A DNA stretch of 53,957 nucleotides from Chromera velia. Taxonomy: Eukaryota > Sar > Chromeraceae. Made by a program: the position numbers and the translations under genes. Position 1 is the first letter of the stretch, and every line of letters begins with the position of its first letter. Below are positions 34,501 through 45,417 of this stretch, one piece after another. The stretch covers positions 1 through 53,957 of the forward strand of contig JAHBMJ010000209.1 of NCBI GenBank assembly GCA_018398765.1. The letters are read 5' to 3'. The notes beneath the pieces are model-generated. The model searched no databases and was not told where the DNA came from. It saw only the letters and a list, made by a program, of their open reading frames with translations.

Positions 34501-37500
34501 AGAGGCAACAGATGCACTGGGAGTTCACTGCAGTGACAGACAGAAAGATCGTGCCCTGCATACTTGTGGACCAAGGGTGTTCTAAAATATGAAAGAAAAA
34601 GCATCTGTCTTGTATGAAAGTTTCATTCCTGCAGGTGACCAACCATCATAGCAGTAGCAGTCGTTCTCGAAAGTCGACCCCGTCCGATCTGTCCGAGCAA
34701 AGGGGCCGCATGACGTGCACGCATCTGTAGCCTCCAAGTCGCTCCACGTGCCCAGGGGGCAGTCCTGGCACTGGAATTCCTCCTGGGCGCCTGCCTCAGA
34801 CAGACGTCCTGCCCCACAGACTGCGCAGGTTTTGCTGTCAGCCTGCAAAAAGAGAATGCGAGAAGAAAGAAATTTCCGGTTAATGCGAGAAGAAGTCTTG
34901 CTTTTGTATGGCGTGTTTGCAAAAGGACACACGCATTCGAAGTGGCTTCTACAGAAAAAAAGTACAATCGACTGGGCAAACTCCTAGCACATCTACCAAT
35001 GCGGTCATGCGTGTCCCTAGAATGACAGTCTACTGACATTATAGAAATACCCAGGTTGGCACTCCTGGCAAGTCCCGAATGCGCTCGGCACCTCTCCGTC
35101 CGGGCAGACCTGGCCGCACCCGGCTGCAAACATTATCATGAGAGTCCAAGGGGGAGCTCATGAGTGGATTGGCTTGCTTTTTCATGGGCAGTGCAGGGAG
35201 AGAGAAAGACAAGCATTTGTCTTTGTTGGAACTTGTAGACCACAGACACGTTGCTTCAAGGCGGTGTTCCTCCTGACCGTTTGTTTGGATTGAAAGCGAG
35301 ACACTTGACTCAAGAACTAGATCTCAAAGACCACGCGCAAAGAGCAAAGTACTGACCGCCACGTTCTCCACAAGCCTCACAGGAGTCACCGCCACTGCTG
35401 GCGATGTATCCCATTCCGCAGGTCTGGCAGGGCTGTCCCGCGCCTGGACCGTAGAAGGGGGATGAGCACTTCTCGCAAGTGGCGGTTCTCGGATTCCTGC
35501 ACACACACACACACGCATTGAGACGGGAAGAAGAGCGTCTGTCTCATTGGCTTTGTACCAGCAACCTGACTCACCCACACTCACACCCACCCACCCACCC
35601 CCCACCCCCCATACACACGCTCACAGACAGAGGGGGAGAGAAATGTCCGTCTGCTTACGTATCACTTCTGCTCTTGCTCCCTCTTGAATCCGAAAGAAAA
35701 AGAGAAGAGAAGAGAAGAATTCCTGGAAGTCCAACCGACCATCCATATCCAACAGCGCAGAAGCATCTCTCCAAGTTCCCCCCGCCAAAGAACGCCCGTC
35801 CCTTCCCGTCTGTGTGCAGAGCCCCCGGAAGCAGGGCAGATGAGAACAGACAGTAGTTTGGGTGGCTACTGTCCTGGAGGTTTGAGGGTTTCTCTCCAAG
35901 GAGCAAGTGAGAGAGGGCGAGTGTCAAGTTCAAATCCAGAGTTGCGTTGTTCTCCTGTGCCTCATGCTTCTTTGCGAACGTGCGGTTGTAGGCCCAGTTG
36001 GTCGGGTCCACACCCACGTGGAGGGAGGCGGGGCTGGTCGGGTCACGTCGCAGGTCTACCCAGGGAATGAACCTGGTGGCGTTGGAGACGCTTCCTGCAT
36101 GGACACAGAGACAGAGAGAAATAAAAAAGAGGGCAGAAAAGGGTCGAAAAGGAGAAAGAGAAAGGAATAAAGTGACTAGAGATCTGGTGTTCTCTGGAGA
36201 GGAAAACCTGTCATTTTTTGTTCTCAGAAGCAGAGAGGGAATGAGCGGCCTTCGGAAAGAAAGCAAAGACTTAGAAAAGCCAGCATCGAAAAAACGGAGA
36301 ACGAAAACGTCGTAATCCCTCCATAGCCTAACCGTCCCTCCCACCTTTTGCCTTTGGAAGGAAGGAGAGATCCAAAAAAGAAAGACTTGAGGGCACGACC
36401 AGAGGTTCTCTCCCCTCTGTAGATTCGAACTCTAGTCCTGGCTCCGCCACTACAGAGGGAGACCCGAAACCGCGTCGAGAAGTGGATGGCAGCTCCACCT
36501 GTGTGTCTCGGAGAGAGAACACACTCAGGGCCGGGTGGAGGGTCGAGGGAGCATCCCCCCCTGTAGGCCACGGATTGAGGTCCGGACTTTCGGGTGGGTA
36601 CACAAGGAAGGGGTCTGTCTCTAGGGTTCCGAAGAAGGCAGTGTCGTGGAGGAGAAGCACAGAGAGGTAGCTGGCAGGTTGGAGACTCGACAGAAGTGCC
36701 TGCAGAGGCAAACCAAAGTGGGTGAAAAGAAAACGATACACACTTGCGCTTCCTTCAACTTCTCATTGAATTGGAGTTGGGCAGGCCGCATGAAGACAAA
36801 TGACCGGAGAAAGTGGTCGTCTGGGAATTTAGCGATGAAGAAAGTGAACGGGACGAGAGAAATGCCCGAATCAGCAGAGAAAGAATATGGGTACGTAGAA
36901 AAACAGAAAAGGCCTTCTGGTAGAGCAAAGTCTGACGTCGGCCATAAAGACGCCCTCCTAGTGCATTCGAATGAGAAAGAAAAGTTTGCAGACGCTTTGT
37001 TCCTTCCTTCCCTCCTTCCTTCCTTCCTTCCTTCACCCCTGCCGGCTCACATTGACGTCCTCCTTCAATTCCGTGTTGTTGTACAAGGAGAGTGTCGTCA
37101 GACTGCTCAATTTCGAAGTGACTGCGGCTGCATTGACACAAATAGAAGTGCCAAAAACATCACTTCTAGTTCTGCAAATGGAACGGATGAAGGAATGCGC
37201 AGAGAGCATCACCGAAGTGAAGAAAAGGATCTCTGTAAATTTCATCGAGAACACTTTTGGCTAAACTCTGAATGAAAACCATCTTTCACCACACGAGCAA
37301 CGAGGCAGTGTGGAAAAAAACACTGCAGAGGAAAGGGACAACGACGAATATGCAGGCGGATCCTCTCTGCAACTAGATGAAAGCGCTTCTTTCTGCGCAT
37401 GGGCGAACAAGAAAATAGACAAGCAAAGTGCGCAAAGAAACACGCATGCATGCTTGCAGAACTTTCAGCTGACTTGCAGGCAGGTTGAGGGTGGTGAGCG

Positions 37501-39431
37501 AGTTGTTGGCTACATCGAGTTTGTTCAAATTGGACATCTGGATCCACTCTGCCTGCACAGACGTCAGCTGGTTCCCTGCAATCTGCACGATCTGCAAATT
37601 GCCCATCTGATCTAGGTCCACAGCAAACTCCCCCGACAGTTGGTTGTTTGCAAACACCAGAGTCGTCAGAGAGGGGGGAATCTTGAGGGGATCAAAAGAG
37701 CCAGAAAGACCGCAGTTTGAAATTTCGAGATAAGTCAAGGCAGAGCACCCGGATAAATCGGGTTGTGTCTGCAGATTGGGGGCATTCCTGACAACCAAAG
37801 ACTCCAGGGAAGACCCACAGACGGAGGTGTCGATAGAGGTGAAGTCATAGTCAGAGAAGTCGACCCTCTGCATCCAGGAAGAAAAAATGTGCGTTTGGAG
37901 TCAAGTCGAAAGAAAACAGATTCTTCCAAAGATAAACTGTCTACAATTGGAAGCACGAATTTGGAAAGCCGAATCTTTGCACGACACAGAATCCGATCGA
38001 CTGCTGCCTAGCTCACCTTAGGAGTTTCCTTTTCATCAAAAAATCAGACGAATGAATACAGTGAAAGAAGCTTCAAACACATCAAGATTGAATTCAACTC
38101 TCCTTTGAGCGAATCCACAATATTGCAATGCCACTCAAGCAGAGAAAGAGAGAAAGCAGCTTTCCCTCTGTCCAGTAATCTCTTTTCTCTCCTTTTCTTC
38201 TCCACCACTAATTTCCCCCTTCCTCTGGCCCTGTCCCACCGTCAAGGTGCTGGAGGAGAGTCCCCCCAAACTCTTCTTGCTGATCCAGTCAGAAAAGGAG
38301 CTCAGGTCTCCAAATTTGCCCCCTGAACCGTCAAAGGACTGCATTCATTCAGTCATTCATCCATTCAGTCATCCATTCCGCCATCCATTCAGTCATTCAG
38401 TCATTCATTCATCTCAACGGAGTCATGAAGAAAGAATGAAAGAGACTGACAGGCGATGCAAACAGACTGACAAAGGGAGTCTGGCATGGTGGGATGCCAG
38501 AACAGTAGACACACACACACACACCGCCCAGTCTGCAAAAAACGGAGTCTCTCTATCAGAAAAGTGACAGACTACAAAAATCATCAGCTTTACGGGAAAG
38601 GAAAAGACCCGAGCGACCCCTATTTCTGTCCTTCACTTAAGTTGCATGCCTTGCAGAAGCGAGAAGAAGAGCTTAAAGAAAGAGTTGGCCAACAGCAGTT
38701 GTGAGAGAAGGCAAAGAAAGACCATCTAGGCGAGAGAGAAGAGGGACGTCATGCAATTGCACTGACGTTCGTGGTCGAGCTCCCTGACAACGCAACACAA
38801 CGCGCTGCGTCTGCAGTACGGGAGGAAGTGGCACAATGTTCTCTCTTCACATGCCGCATGGCATAAGACGATCAGGCGAATCACGGAAAGTCTTATACCA
38901 CTGACGTCTGGGTTGCCAGATAGACAAACAGAATCGCTTCACAGGCTGAATGCAGGCTGAACGAAGAAAGATGGACACAGTTTTGTCAGAAGCGGGCAGG
39001 CAGGGGGCCTGGGGCTTGAGAATATCATCCGGGGAAGCAGAGCGGAAAGTCAAAGGCGTTGATGGAAGGGGCAGAAGGCAAAAACCAAAGGCACCGACGG
39101 ACCTGTGGCGCAGATTGTGTCCAAGTCGCTGAGAATCTGCGCATTCATGCATGCAAGAGGGTAGGGATGCATGCAATTTATTCGTCAAATATTCTTCAGA
39201 TGAGAAAGGTGTTCAGCAGTATCATTGAAGTAGACACTGACCTCTGCATTAGTCTGCCCGTAAGTTGCTGCAGATAGTACACACAGGAAGAGGATGCATA
39301 AATGGATTCACCTTTTTCTTGCAAAAACAAACAACAGCTGTTTTGGATCAATAAGGAACACACTGACTTGAAGGGAGTAGCGAGGCTGCCAGTAGGAGAC
39401 CAAGTGTAATTCGAACTACGATTCTTCCCAT
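25570..39431 (-). CDS. Gene D: large LRR / Cys-rich / multi-membrane receptor-like protein with LamG-like C-terminal domains
   Basis: More than 20 exons on the minus strand. Resolved ones include 39431-39368 (signal peptide MGRIVVRITLGLLLAASLLPS), 39267-39242, 39136-39103, 38945-38906, 38810-38767, 38338-38240, 37867-37474 and 37127-37051 (LRRs such as LTYLEISNCGLSG), 36699-36345, 36094-35740, 35496-35357, 35123-35038, 34842-34644, 34441-34008, 33843-33526, 33318 onward, 29640-29017, 28229-26884 and 26590-25570. Between 36.1 and 34.0 kb come CxxC-rich GCC2/GCC3-like repeats (CQTCGMGYIASSGGDSCEAC). From 33.8 to 31.1 kb there are about 8-11 hydrophobic spans. A charged coiled-coil-like stretch follows (30.8-28.6 kb), then two LamG/concanavalin-like domains (GWHHLVVVG; GWRHLAVTFG). 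It is probably a surface receptor or sensor. Whether the LamG part is a separate gene is not settled; some exons at 38.7-38.4 and 32.5-31.5 kb are unresolved. Confidence 0.7.
29623..29820. repeat. 28-bp direct repeat carrying a 3' splice site, flanking a (CATA)n microsatellite
   Basis: 29623-29650 and 29793-29820 are identical (28 bp, offset 170). On the minus strand each contains TTTCTGCAG followed by GCAGTCCACGCACTCCTT. Between them is a CATA/CACA tetranucleotide array (about 29685-29766). The copy at 29650-29623 is the acceptor that fits the exon starting at 29640. Confidence 0.85.
38342..38412. repeat. (CATT)n / CAGT microsatellite
   Basis: CATTCATT, CAGT and CATCCATT units directly upstream (on the minus strand) of the gene D exon at 38338-38240. 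Confidence 0.85.
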
Positions 39432-40014
39432 TTTCAAGTCTTATCGACCTACGACGGTTGGAGTAGACGGTGTGAAGTTTTGTGAAACAGTGCCTCTTAT
39501 ATAAAAACGCATGTACTTTTGAACAACAGGTATCAAATCAAAGACGACAACTGTTGTGGAAACATCTTGAGAGGCATCTGAGAGTAGACGACTCTGTCTG
39601 TACATAAGATTCAGGGGTCAATGGCTCACCGAGAAGGAGCGTTCAGTGCCAGAAAGAGTCTGCAGATTCAATCAGTGCAGATTCCTCTTTTATAGGGCAG
39701 GAATCCTGTCACATCAAAAGCCGATAACCGCGTTTTGGCTGGCGGGCTGTTGCGCGCGCGCAGACCGAGCGAGAAGTAACAAAATTCGTCGTGCATGCAT
39801 GCATGCATGCGCTTTCTGCATGATCGAGGATCGAGGGAATTATATATAAACGCGTTAAATTCTCATCACCTTTGTATAGTCATGAAAGGAGGGCGAGGAA
39901 CTTGTCCTGCATGCAAGGCGTAAGCGCGTCGCATGGTTTCCTGATGCTGTGTGCCGCTGTATTGCGAATCTTGTGACTTGGTGCAACATCAAAAACGGGA
40001 GCCTGGCACTGAGG
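39432..40014. promoter_or_regulatory. Head-to-head upstream region of genes D and E
   Basis: About 580 bp between divergent starts. On the E side: TGCATGCATGCATGCATGC (39792-39810), then TGCATGATCGAG, and a TATA-like TATATATAAA at 39841-39850, 165 bp before the E start. On the D side, minus-strand CTATAAAAGAGG (39695-39684) and TATATAAG (39503-39496), the latter about 65 bp before the D start. Likely bidirectional promoter. Confidence 0.55.
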
Positions 40015-41072
40015 ATGAAGTGGGACCGCCGTCTCCTTGGGGGGGCACTCCTGCTTCTTCTTTCGCTCTGCTTATCACTGGGATTGCAGCTCTCCGAAGA
40101 CCTACAAAGACAGTCAAAAAGGGACAAAGAAAGTCGCCTCCAACTCGGAAATTCTACTAGATTATCAACCACGAAGAGAACAAAAAACAAAACCAAAGAA
40201 TCCGATGCCGCGGTTTCGCGTGTCACTACGACTCTAGGGAAACGCCTCGCAATGGGCACTCGGGGGGCACTGAATTCTTTCAACGGACCCTCAGGAGCCT
40301 TGTCCCACGCCGTCTTTAACCCGACCCAGTTTGGACGTCATGCGATGAGCACAACTGCAGGAGGGGCCAACAACGTGTTCCACCAGTCGGTGTACGCAGC
40401 CCTGCTCAAACAGGTGGGGGTTCGTATACATATACTCCTATCTGTATACATGTGTTTGGGTTTGCATTTTTGAAGAGGGGCGACGGGAATTTGCCTCTAA
40501 TGTCTATGCATATATGTTTATGCGTATACACTTGATTCTGTCCAGAATTGGGTCTTTCCTGTCTTTTCAGCTTTCTTCTATACAAAGGCAATCTCGTTTT
40601 CCCTGTTTTTTAAAACATGCATGAATGATTGAACACGCCTGTTTGTGTCTGTGTTCAGGTGGGTCCAGAGGAGGCTGACAGGATGTTCAAAATTCTGCAA
40701 CCAGATGCCTCTCTGGAGATGGCAAAGGGAGAAGTGCCGATTCCAGACAGTCCCATAGAAACTCTGTTGAAGGAAAACATACCCGAGGATGTGCTGGAAG
40801 AAGCGAACAAGGGCATATTGAGAGGCCCCTACAAACAAGCAGCGCAGGAGGGACTGCTGAAGGAGCCGTACAAGACTGCTGCTGCCAGGGGAGTCATGCC
40901 GTTCTGGTGGCACAGACAACAGTGGGAGCAGAGAACAAAGAGAGAATTGATCAAGAATTTCCTCCTGGACGGAACGGACATCGATTCAGACCTCGCGCAG
41001 ACTGCTCTCCGAAACGCCACGTCTGACAGCGCGTGGCAAGAATACAAGCTCGAGCGATATGGGCCTGGCTGA
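40015..41072 (+). CDS. Gene E: secreted protein of unknown function with a tandem PYK repeat
   Basis: Two exons, 40015-40413 and 40659-41072, joined in phase 0, encode 270 residues. The start at 40015 is chosen because it opens a clear signal peptide (MKWDRRLLGGALLLLLSLCL). A basic, Ser/Thr-rich segment follows (residues about 35-75); in an alga with a complex plastid this could also act as a transit peptide, but that is only a possibility. The second exon has two related units, GILRGPYKQAA (185-195) and GLLKEPYKTAA (198-208), then a Trp-rich MPFWWHRQQW. No family recognised. It is divergently transcribed from gene D. Confidence 0.75.
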
Positions 41073-42787
41073 AGTCGGGGGCATTGAAGCCAGACCACAG
41101 ACTGGGCAGTGCACGAGGCTTGGAGGGGGTCCTTCAAAGTATGGCTGGCTTTTCTCGGTCAACCCGGAGGACTTTTGAAGTTTAAACCCAGACAAGTTGT
41201 GAGTTACACTGTACCTCAGCGGCTTAGAAGTTAAGGTATCCGCTGCCCTGAAGCAAGCTTTAAAGCTTACAAGGGCGGTGCCACCTTGTCAAACTCATTC
41301 TTCACAAAGCATGCATTTAGAGCTACATTTAGAGTATAACAAGAACAGATGATACCTTTGCAAGTTATTATTGACACTTTACTAAAAATCTAGCTAAAAA
41401 CCGTACAGGTTACCCCAGTAAAAACCTAGCCAAAACTTTACATAGGATCTTAACTTTTAAAAATCATTGATCGAAAGGCGATCGACCTTTCTTTTGTTTT
41501 AATTTGTTTAAAGTAGTGCAAATAGTGGTGGAAATACTATCTAGGGTTTAATGAGGCTAGTAATGAAGCTGAATACCTTTTTCTTAAAAAACGTCAGATG
41601 CCATGATTTGTCTAGTGACTTAAAATTGTATCTAATACTATAATACTATCTATCATACAAAAAAGAAATATACCTATGTGTGCCATTGGCTACAAATTGC
41701 AATGTAAGAGGTTTTAGAGTATATAGAGTGATTGTAAATGGCTAAAAATGTTTTGTTTTAAAATAGCTGGAAACAGCGTCAAACCTAGCTAGCGTCAGAC
41801 GCAGTTGAGACGCGAGATCAACTTTTCAAATGTGTTGGTCATTTTCACATACACATTTTTTTGTCATACATCAAATCATTTAAAAGAAATAAGCGCAACG
41901 AAAGTGTTTAATAGACTTGCGTAAACAGACAAGGACAGAGAGTCACAGGACTCGAACAAACAGTAAAAGCAAAACCAAAGTGAGAGCAGCGCGCGCAATG
42001 ATAAAAAGTCGATCAGTTTCATGAAAGCCTTTCTTGTGAAATCCGTTGCATGACTTCTGCACAATGTAGAGTGTGGGGGGTTCAAATAACCTTGCTGGTC
42101 GGAAGCCTGCCTACGTCTGCGCTGTCTTTTCGATGGTGATTTTGTCAAGTGAAGCCTTTCCCCCCTTCCCCCCCTCCCCCTGTGTGTGTCTGTGTGCGCG
42201 TATCTTCCACCTTCTCTGTGGGTCTTCTCTCGCCACTATCCCTCTTCCGTCCATTCTACCGACCGCTGCGGCCCTGCATGGTTCGATCACTCTGCACATG
42301 CAAACAGATCGGTCGATCGATTTGCTGTACTGCCTGCACGTGAGTGACACCTCGAACCTCTTTGGGCCCTTCCTTGGTCCTGCAGGGGAGTAAAGACTGA
42401 CTGACCTCTTGTTCTTCTTCTTCTTCTCCTTCTTCACTCATTTCTCGTGTCGGCAGCATGCATCATTTCAATCAACCAGCTAGTCAGTCAGTCAGTCAGT
42501 CAGTCACTCACTCACTCACTCAGTCAGTCAGTCAGTCAGTCAGTCAGTCATTCGGTCACGTCATCACGTACCATCTTTCTGGCGCCTGTACACTCGCACA
42601 CGCAGACGCACACATGCTGTCACTTACTCGCTTAATTAGTTCTTCAACCATTCTTTCGCTAACCCCGTGACTCCCGCATTGACTGACACATTCACTCAGC
42701 CACTCGACTCCATGTGCAACCTCTTCATTTTCAGTCTCGGTCTGTGCCTCTTCCCCCCAAGACAGTGCTCTCTTATGGCTCCTGGAC
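41073..42787. other. Intergenic: AT-rich island and (CAGT)n microsatellite
   Basis: 41200-41900 is AT-rich with no open frame of note; it includes an AAGCTTTAAAGCTT palindrome at about 41260. The part from 42060 to 42787 is richer in GC and holds a CAGT/CACT microsatellite. It may include the 3' untranslated region of gene F. No gene seen. Confidence 0.55.
42482..42548. repeat. (CAGT)n/(CACT)n microsatellite
   Basis: Near-perfect tandem GTCA units interrupted by a CACT block. Confidence 0.9.
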
Positions 42788-43279
42788 CTAGAAGGTGATG
42801 TTGATAGCCTGCCCACCCTCGTCAACCCTGAAGGCAAACTCCCAAAACCCAGCAGCACCGCAGCAGCCCTTCACCACCCAGGCAAATCCGATCTTCATGG
42901 GATTCTCGTGGGCTGCAGCGTAATCCTCGCAGAAAGAGACGGCAGCCTCCTTGGGGAAGTCGATGGTCACCAGCACGCTCTCCTCCTTGGGTCCCTTCTT
43001 CGCGTCTGAAGAGGAGACGACGATGGTGGTCACGTTCTGCACGACCTCCGCGGGGTCGAAGGGGACCTGGTCAATCGCCATGAGGGGCAGGGCTTTGTCG
43101 GGAGTGAAGAGGCAGAAGCCCTCAACCTCAATCTCGGCCTTCCTGCAGACACACAAACGGACAGGCAGGCAGCTGTGCAGGTAGCCAGGGAGGAAGACCA
43201 GATGAAGAGTATGCGTGCGTGTGTGCGTGCGTGTGTGCGTGCGTGTGTGCGTATGTGCGTGCGTGTGTGCGTGCGTGTG

Positions 43280-43338
<59 letters not shown>

Positions 43339-43341
43339 ATC

Positions 43342-43393
<52 letters not shown>

Positions 43394-44756
43394 TGAGTGA
43401 GTGGGAGAGAGAGAGAGAGAATCACTGACTCAGGGCAGCCTCCCAGGGTGAAGTTCAGTTGTCCGTCGCCAAAAAGAGGGTTCCCGTTAATGTTGGCTGC
43501 CTCCACGTCTCCCTCCAGTCTCCTTCCAGTAGTCGACAGCTGCTCCGACTTCGCAGAGAAGTCCTCGAGGATCCCTGTGTCAGCCACAAACCCGACAAGA
43601 GCCTGCAGCTAGGCAGAGAAATCAAGCGAGAGACTGAGGTCAGTCAGAGTCTGCAAGTCACAACGCGATCGAAGGGTTCAATACAAAAGGAATTCTAATG
43701 TTCGAACACGGAGGCTCCCTAAGATCCCCGTTGGGTGCAGAGACGCTTGCAGGAACGAAAGTGAGTCTACATCCAGGCAGTCCTCTGCGACTGATGCATC
43801 AATTTTTGCCATCAGACTGTCCCGGTTTTATTTGAGAAACAAGAATGCGTCAGCAGGCAGGCCCCATGTATGTCGGATTGCATACGCACCTCCTGGTCCG
43901 CCGCGATGACGAGGTTCAGTCGACGCCGGTTAGGAGCTGTCTGGACCACTCTGCCGGGGGTGAATGTGGTGAAGTAGGAGGACAGGGAGACGTCAATCTT
44001 CCCCGGGGCACCCGAGTCATTGGCCTCGTCGGTGAGAACGGTGGTGGGGATGGCCTCAGCAAGGGAGGTTTCGGCGTCTCCTTCGGGGGCGACAAGGAGA
44101 GTGGCTGCGGAAACGGAAGACTGTCCGACTGTCGGAACGACCTCGAATGGGTTCACGTCCAGGTAGGTGCCCTCGACTCCATACCCACAGTCATGGAGAG
44201 TCAGATAAGACACCACTCGGCTGTTAGAGGGGCCGAAGGGAGGGCCGGAGGGGTTGGCAGCCCTGACGACGCGAGTGAGGTCGAAATCGCAGTTGGAGGT
44301 GTCGGGGCAGATCTTCTTCAGTGGGAGTTTGGCCTTTTTGTCCTTCTTCACCAGTTCTTCCTTTCCACCTGCAGAGATAGTGCGTCAATTCGACAATCGC
44401 ATGCATTTGCAAATATGTATATAGATATTAATATCAGTACGACAAACGAATGGTGTGGATTGAAGCAAGCCCAGCGGTATGTATTGAGGCGGGCCAGACG
44501 AACTGACCGAAGAGATTCAGTCCGTTGAAATCCAAATCGAACTTGCTCACATTGAACTTCCCAAAGTCGCCGGCAAAGTTTGTCAGGTCGGGCAACTTAT
44601 CCTGCAGGCAGGAATTAGTGTATCAGCATAAAAATTAACGTGTACCTACAAGAGCCGAATCTGGACCCCTAGAGTCCAGTAAGTTTTGCCTGAGCGGTGA
44701 CTGACAAGAGCTGCGTTGGCTGAGGTCGCAGCCAGGAGGACAGCGAAGGTCTTCAT
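42788..44756 (-). CDS. Gene F: secreted protein of unknown function
   Basis: Five exons with consistent phases: 44756-44706, 44601-44508, 44368-43890, 43602-43430 and 43142-42788, encoding 383 residues. The first exon is just a signal peptide ([17 protein letters not shown]) and ends at a GTCAGT donor. The mature part has a few paired Cys ([35 protein letters not shown]) and no membrane span. The last exon ([15 protein letters not shown] and [11 protein letters not shown]) reads like a beta-rich domain. No family recognised. It is probably secreted or lumenal. Divergent from gene G. Confidence 0.8.
43204..43395. repeat. (TGCG)n/(TG)n/(GA)n compound microsatellite
   Basis: GTGCGTGC units, then TG, then GA tracts, filling most of the intron between the last two exons of gene F. 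Confidence 0.9.
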
Positions 44757-45417
44757 CGTGAGCGTTGGAATAAGTTTGCACTCTTTGGAAAACAACTGTT
44801 GTTGACTTGAGACGGTGAAGAAGCAAGCGGCTCAGAGTCAGCTGATCAAAAGGACTTCGTTCCTATACAGTGAAGTGTTCTGTACCTCAATTGACGTATA
44901 TGTCGTTCAAGGCGCTGTTGAAGTTGAAAACACACAATTTGTGACACAAACACCGGCTTTCCTTCAGGTCAGACAAACTGCACGATGAGCGATGCATGCA
45001 TGTGAACGCGCGGTGCCATGCATGCAGGCTTGCCCGCGGCGCGCCCCCCTGGCCCGCGGCCATGCAAACCCGCACGGCCCACGTACGCGCGGCCCCCGGC
45101 CAGACTGCATGCATGAGATCGATCGAGTGCTGAATTAAATCAGTGCTGATTCCTGCATGCATGTCGGACGTCAATCTGACATCCTATAGCTGCTTGATGC
45201 CATTGTTCTGAATTCAATCTTGCCTTTCTCTGTCGCAAGACGTCTTTCCCACATAGGGCCATCAGACCCTGGCTCCAATGTATATATATATACACGCACG
45301 GGACAGTCTCCTCCTGCCTTCTTCCAAAGTGCATGTAGACGGTCACTACCAGTCACGCATGTAGAACGAACTCGTTAACCGCTGTTCGACTGAACGTCAT
45401 CTACTCGATCTATCTTG
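44757..45417. promoter_or_regulatory. Head-to-head upstream region of genes F and G
   Basis: Four TGCATGC-type sites lie within about 170 bp: 44992-45002, 45018-45026, 45106-45117 and 45154-45163. They surround a very GC-rich core, and the third is followed by GATCGATCGAG. A TATATATATATA stretch at 45281-45292 is about 130 bp before the gene G start. Likely bidirectional promoter. Confidence 0.55.
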
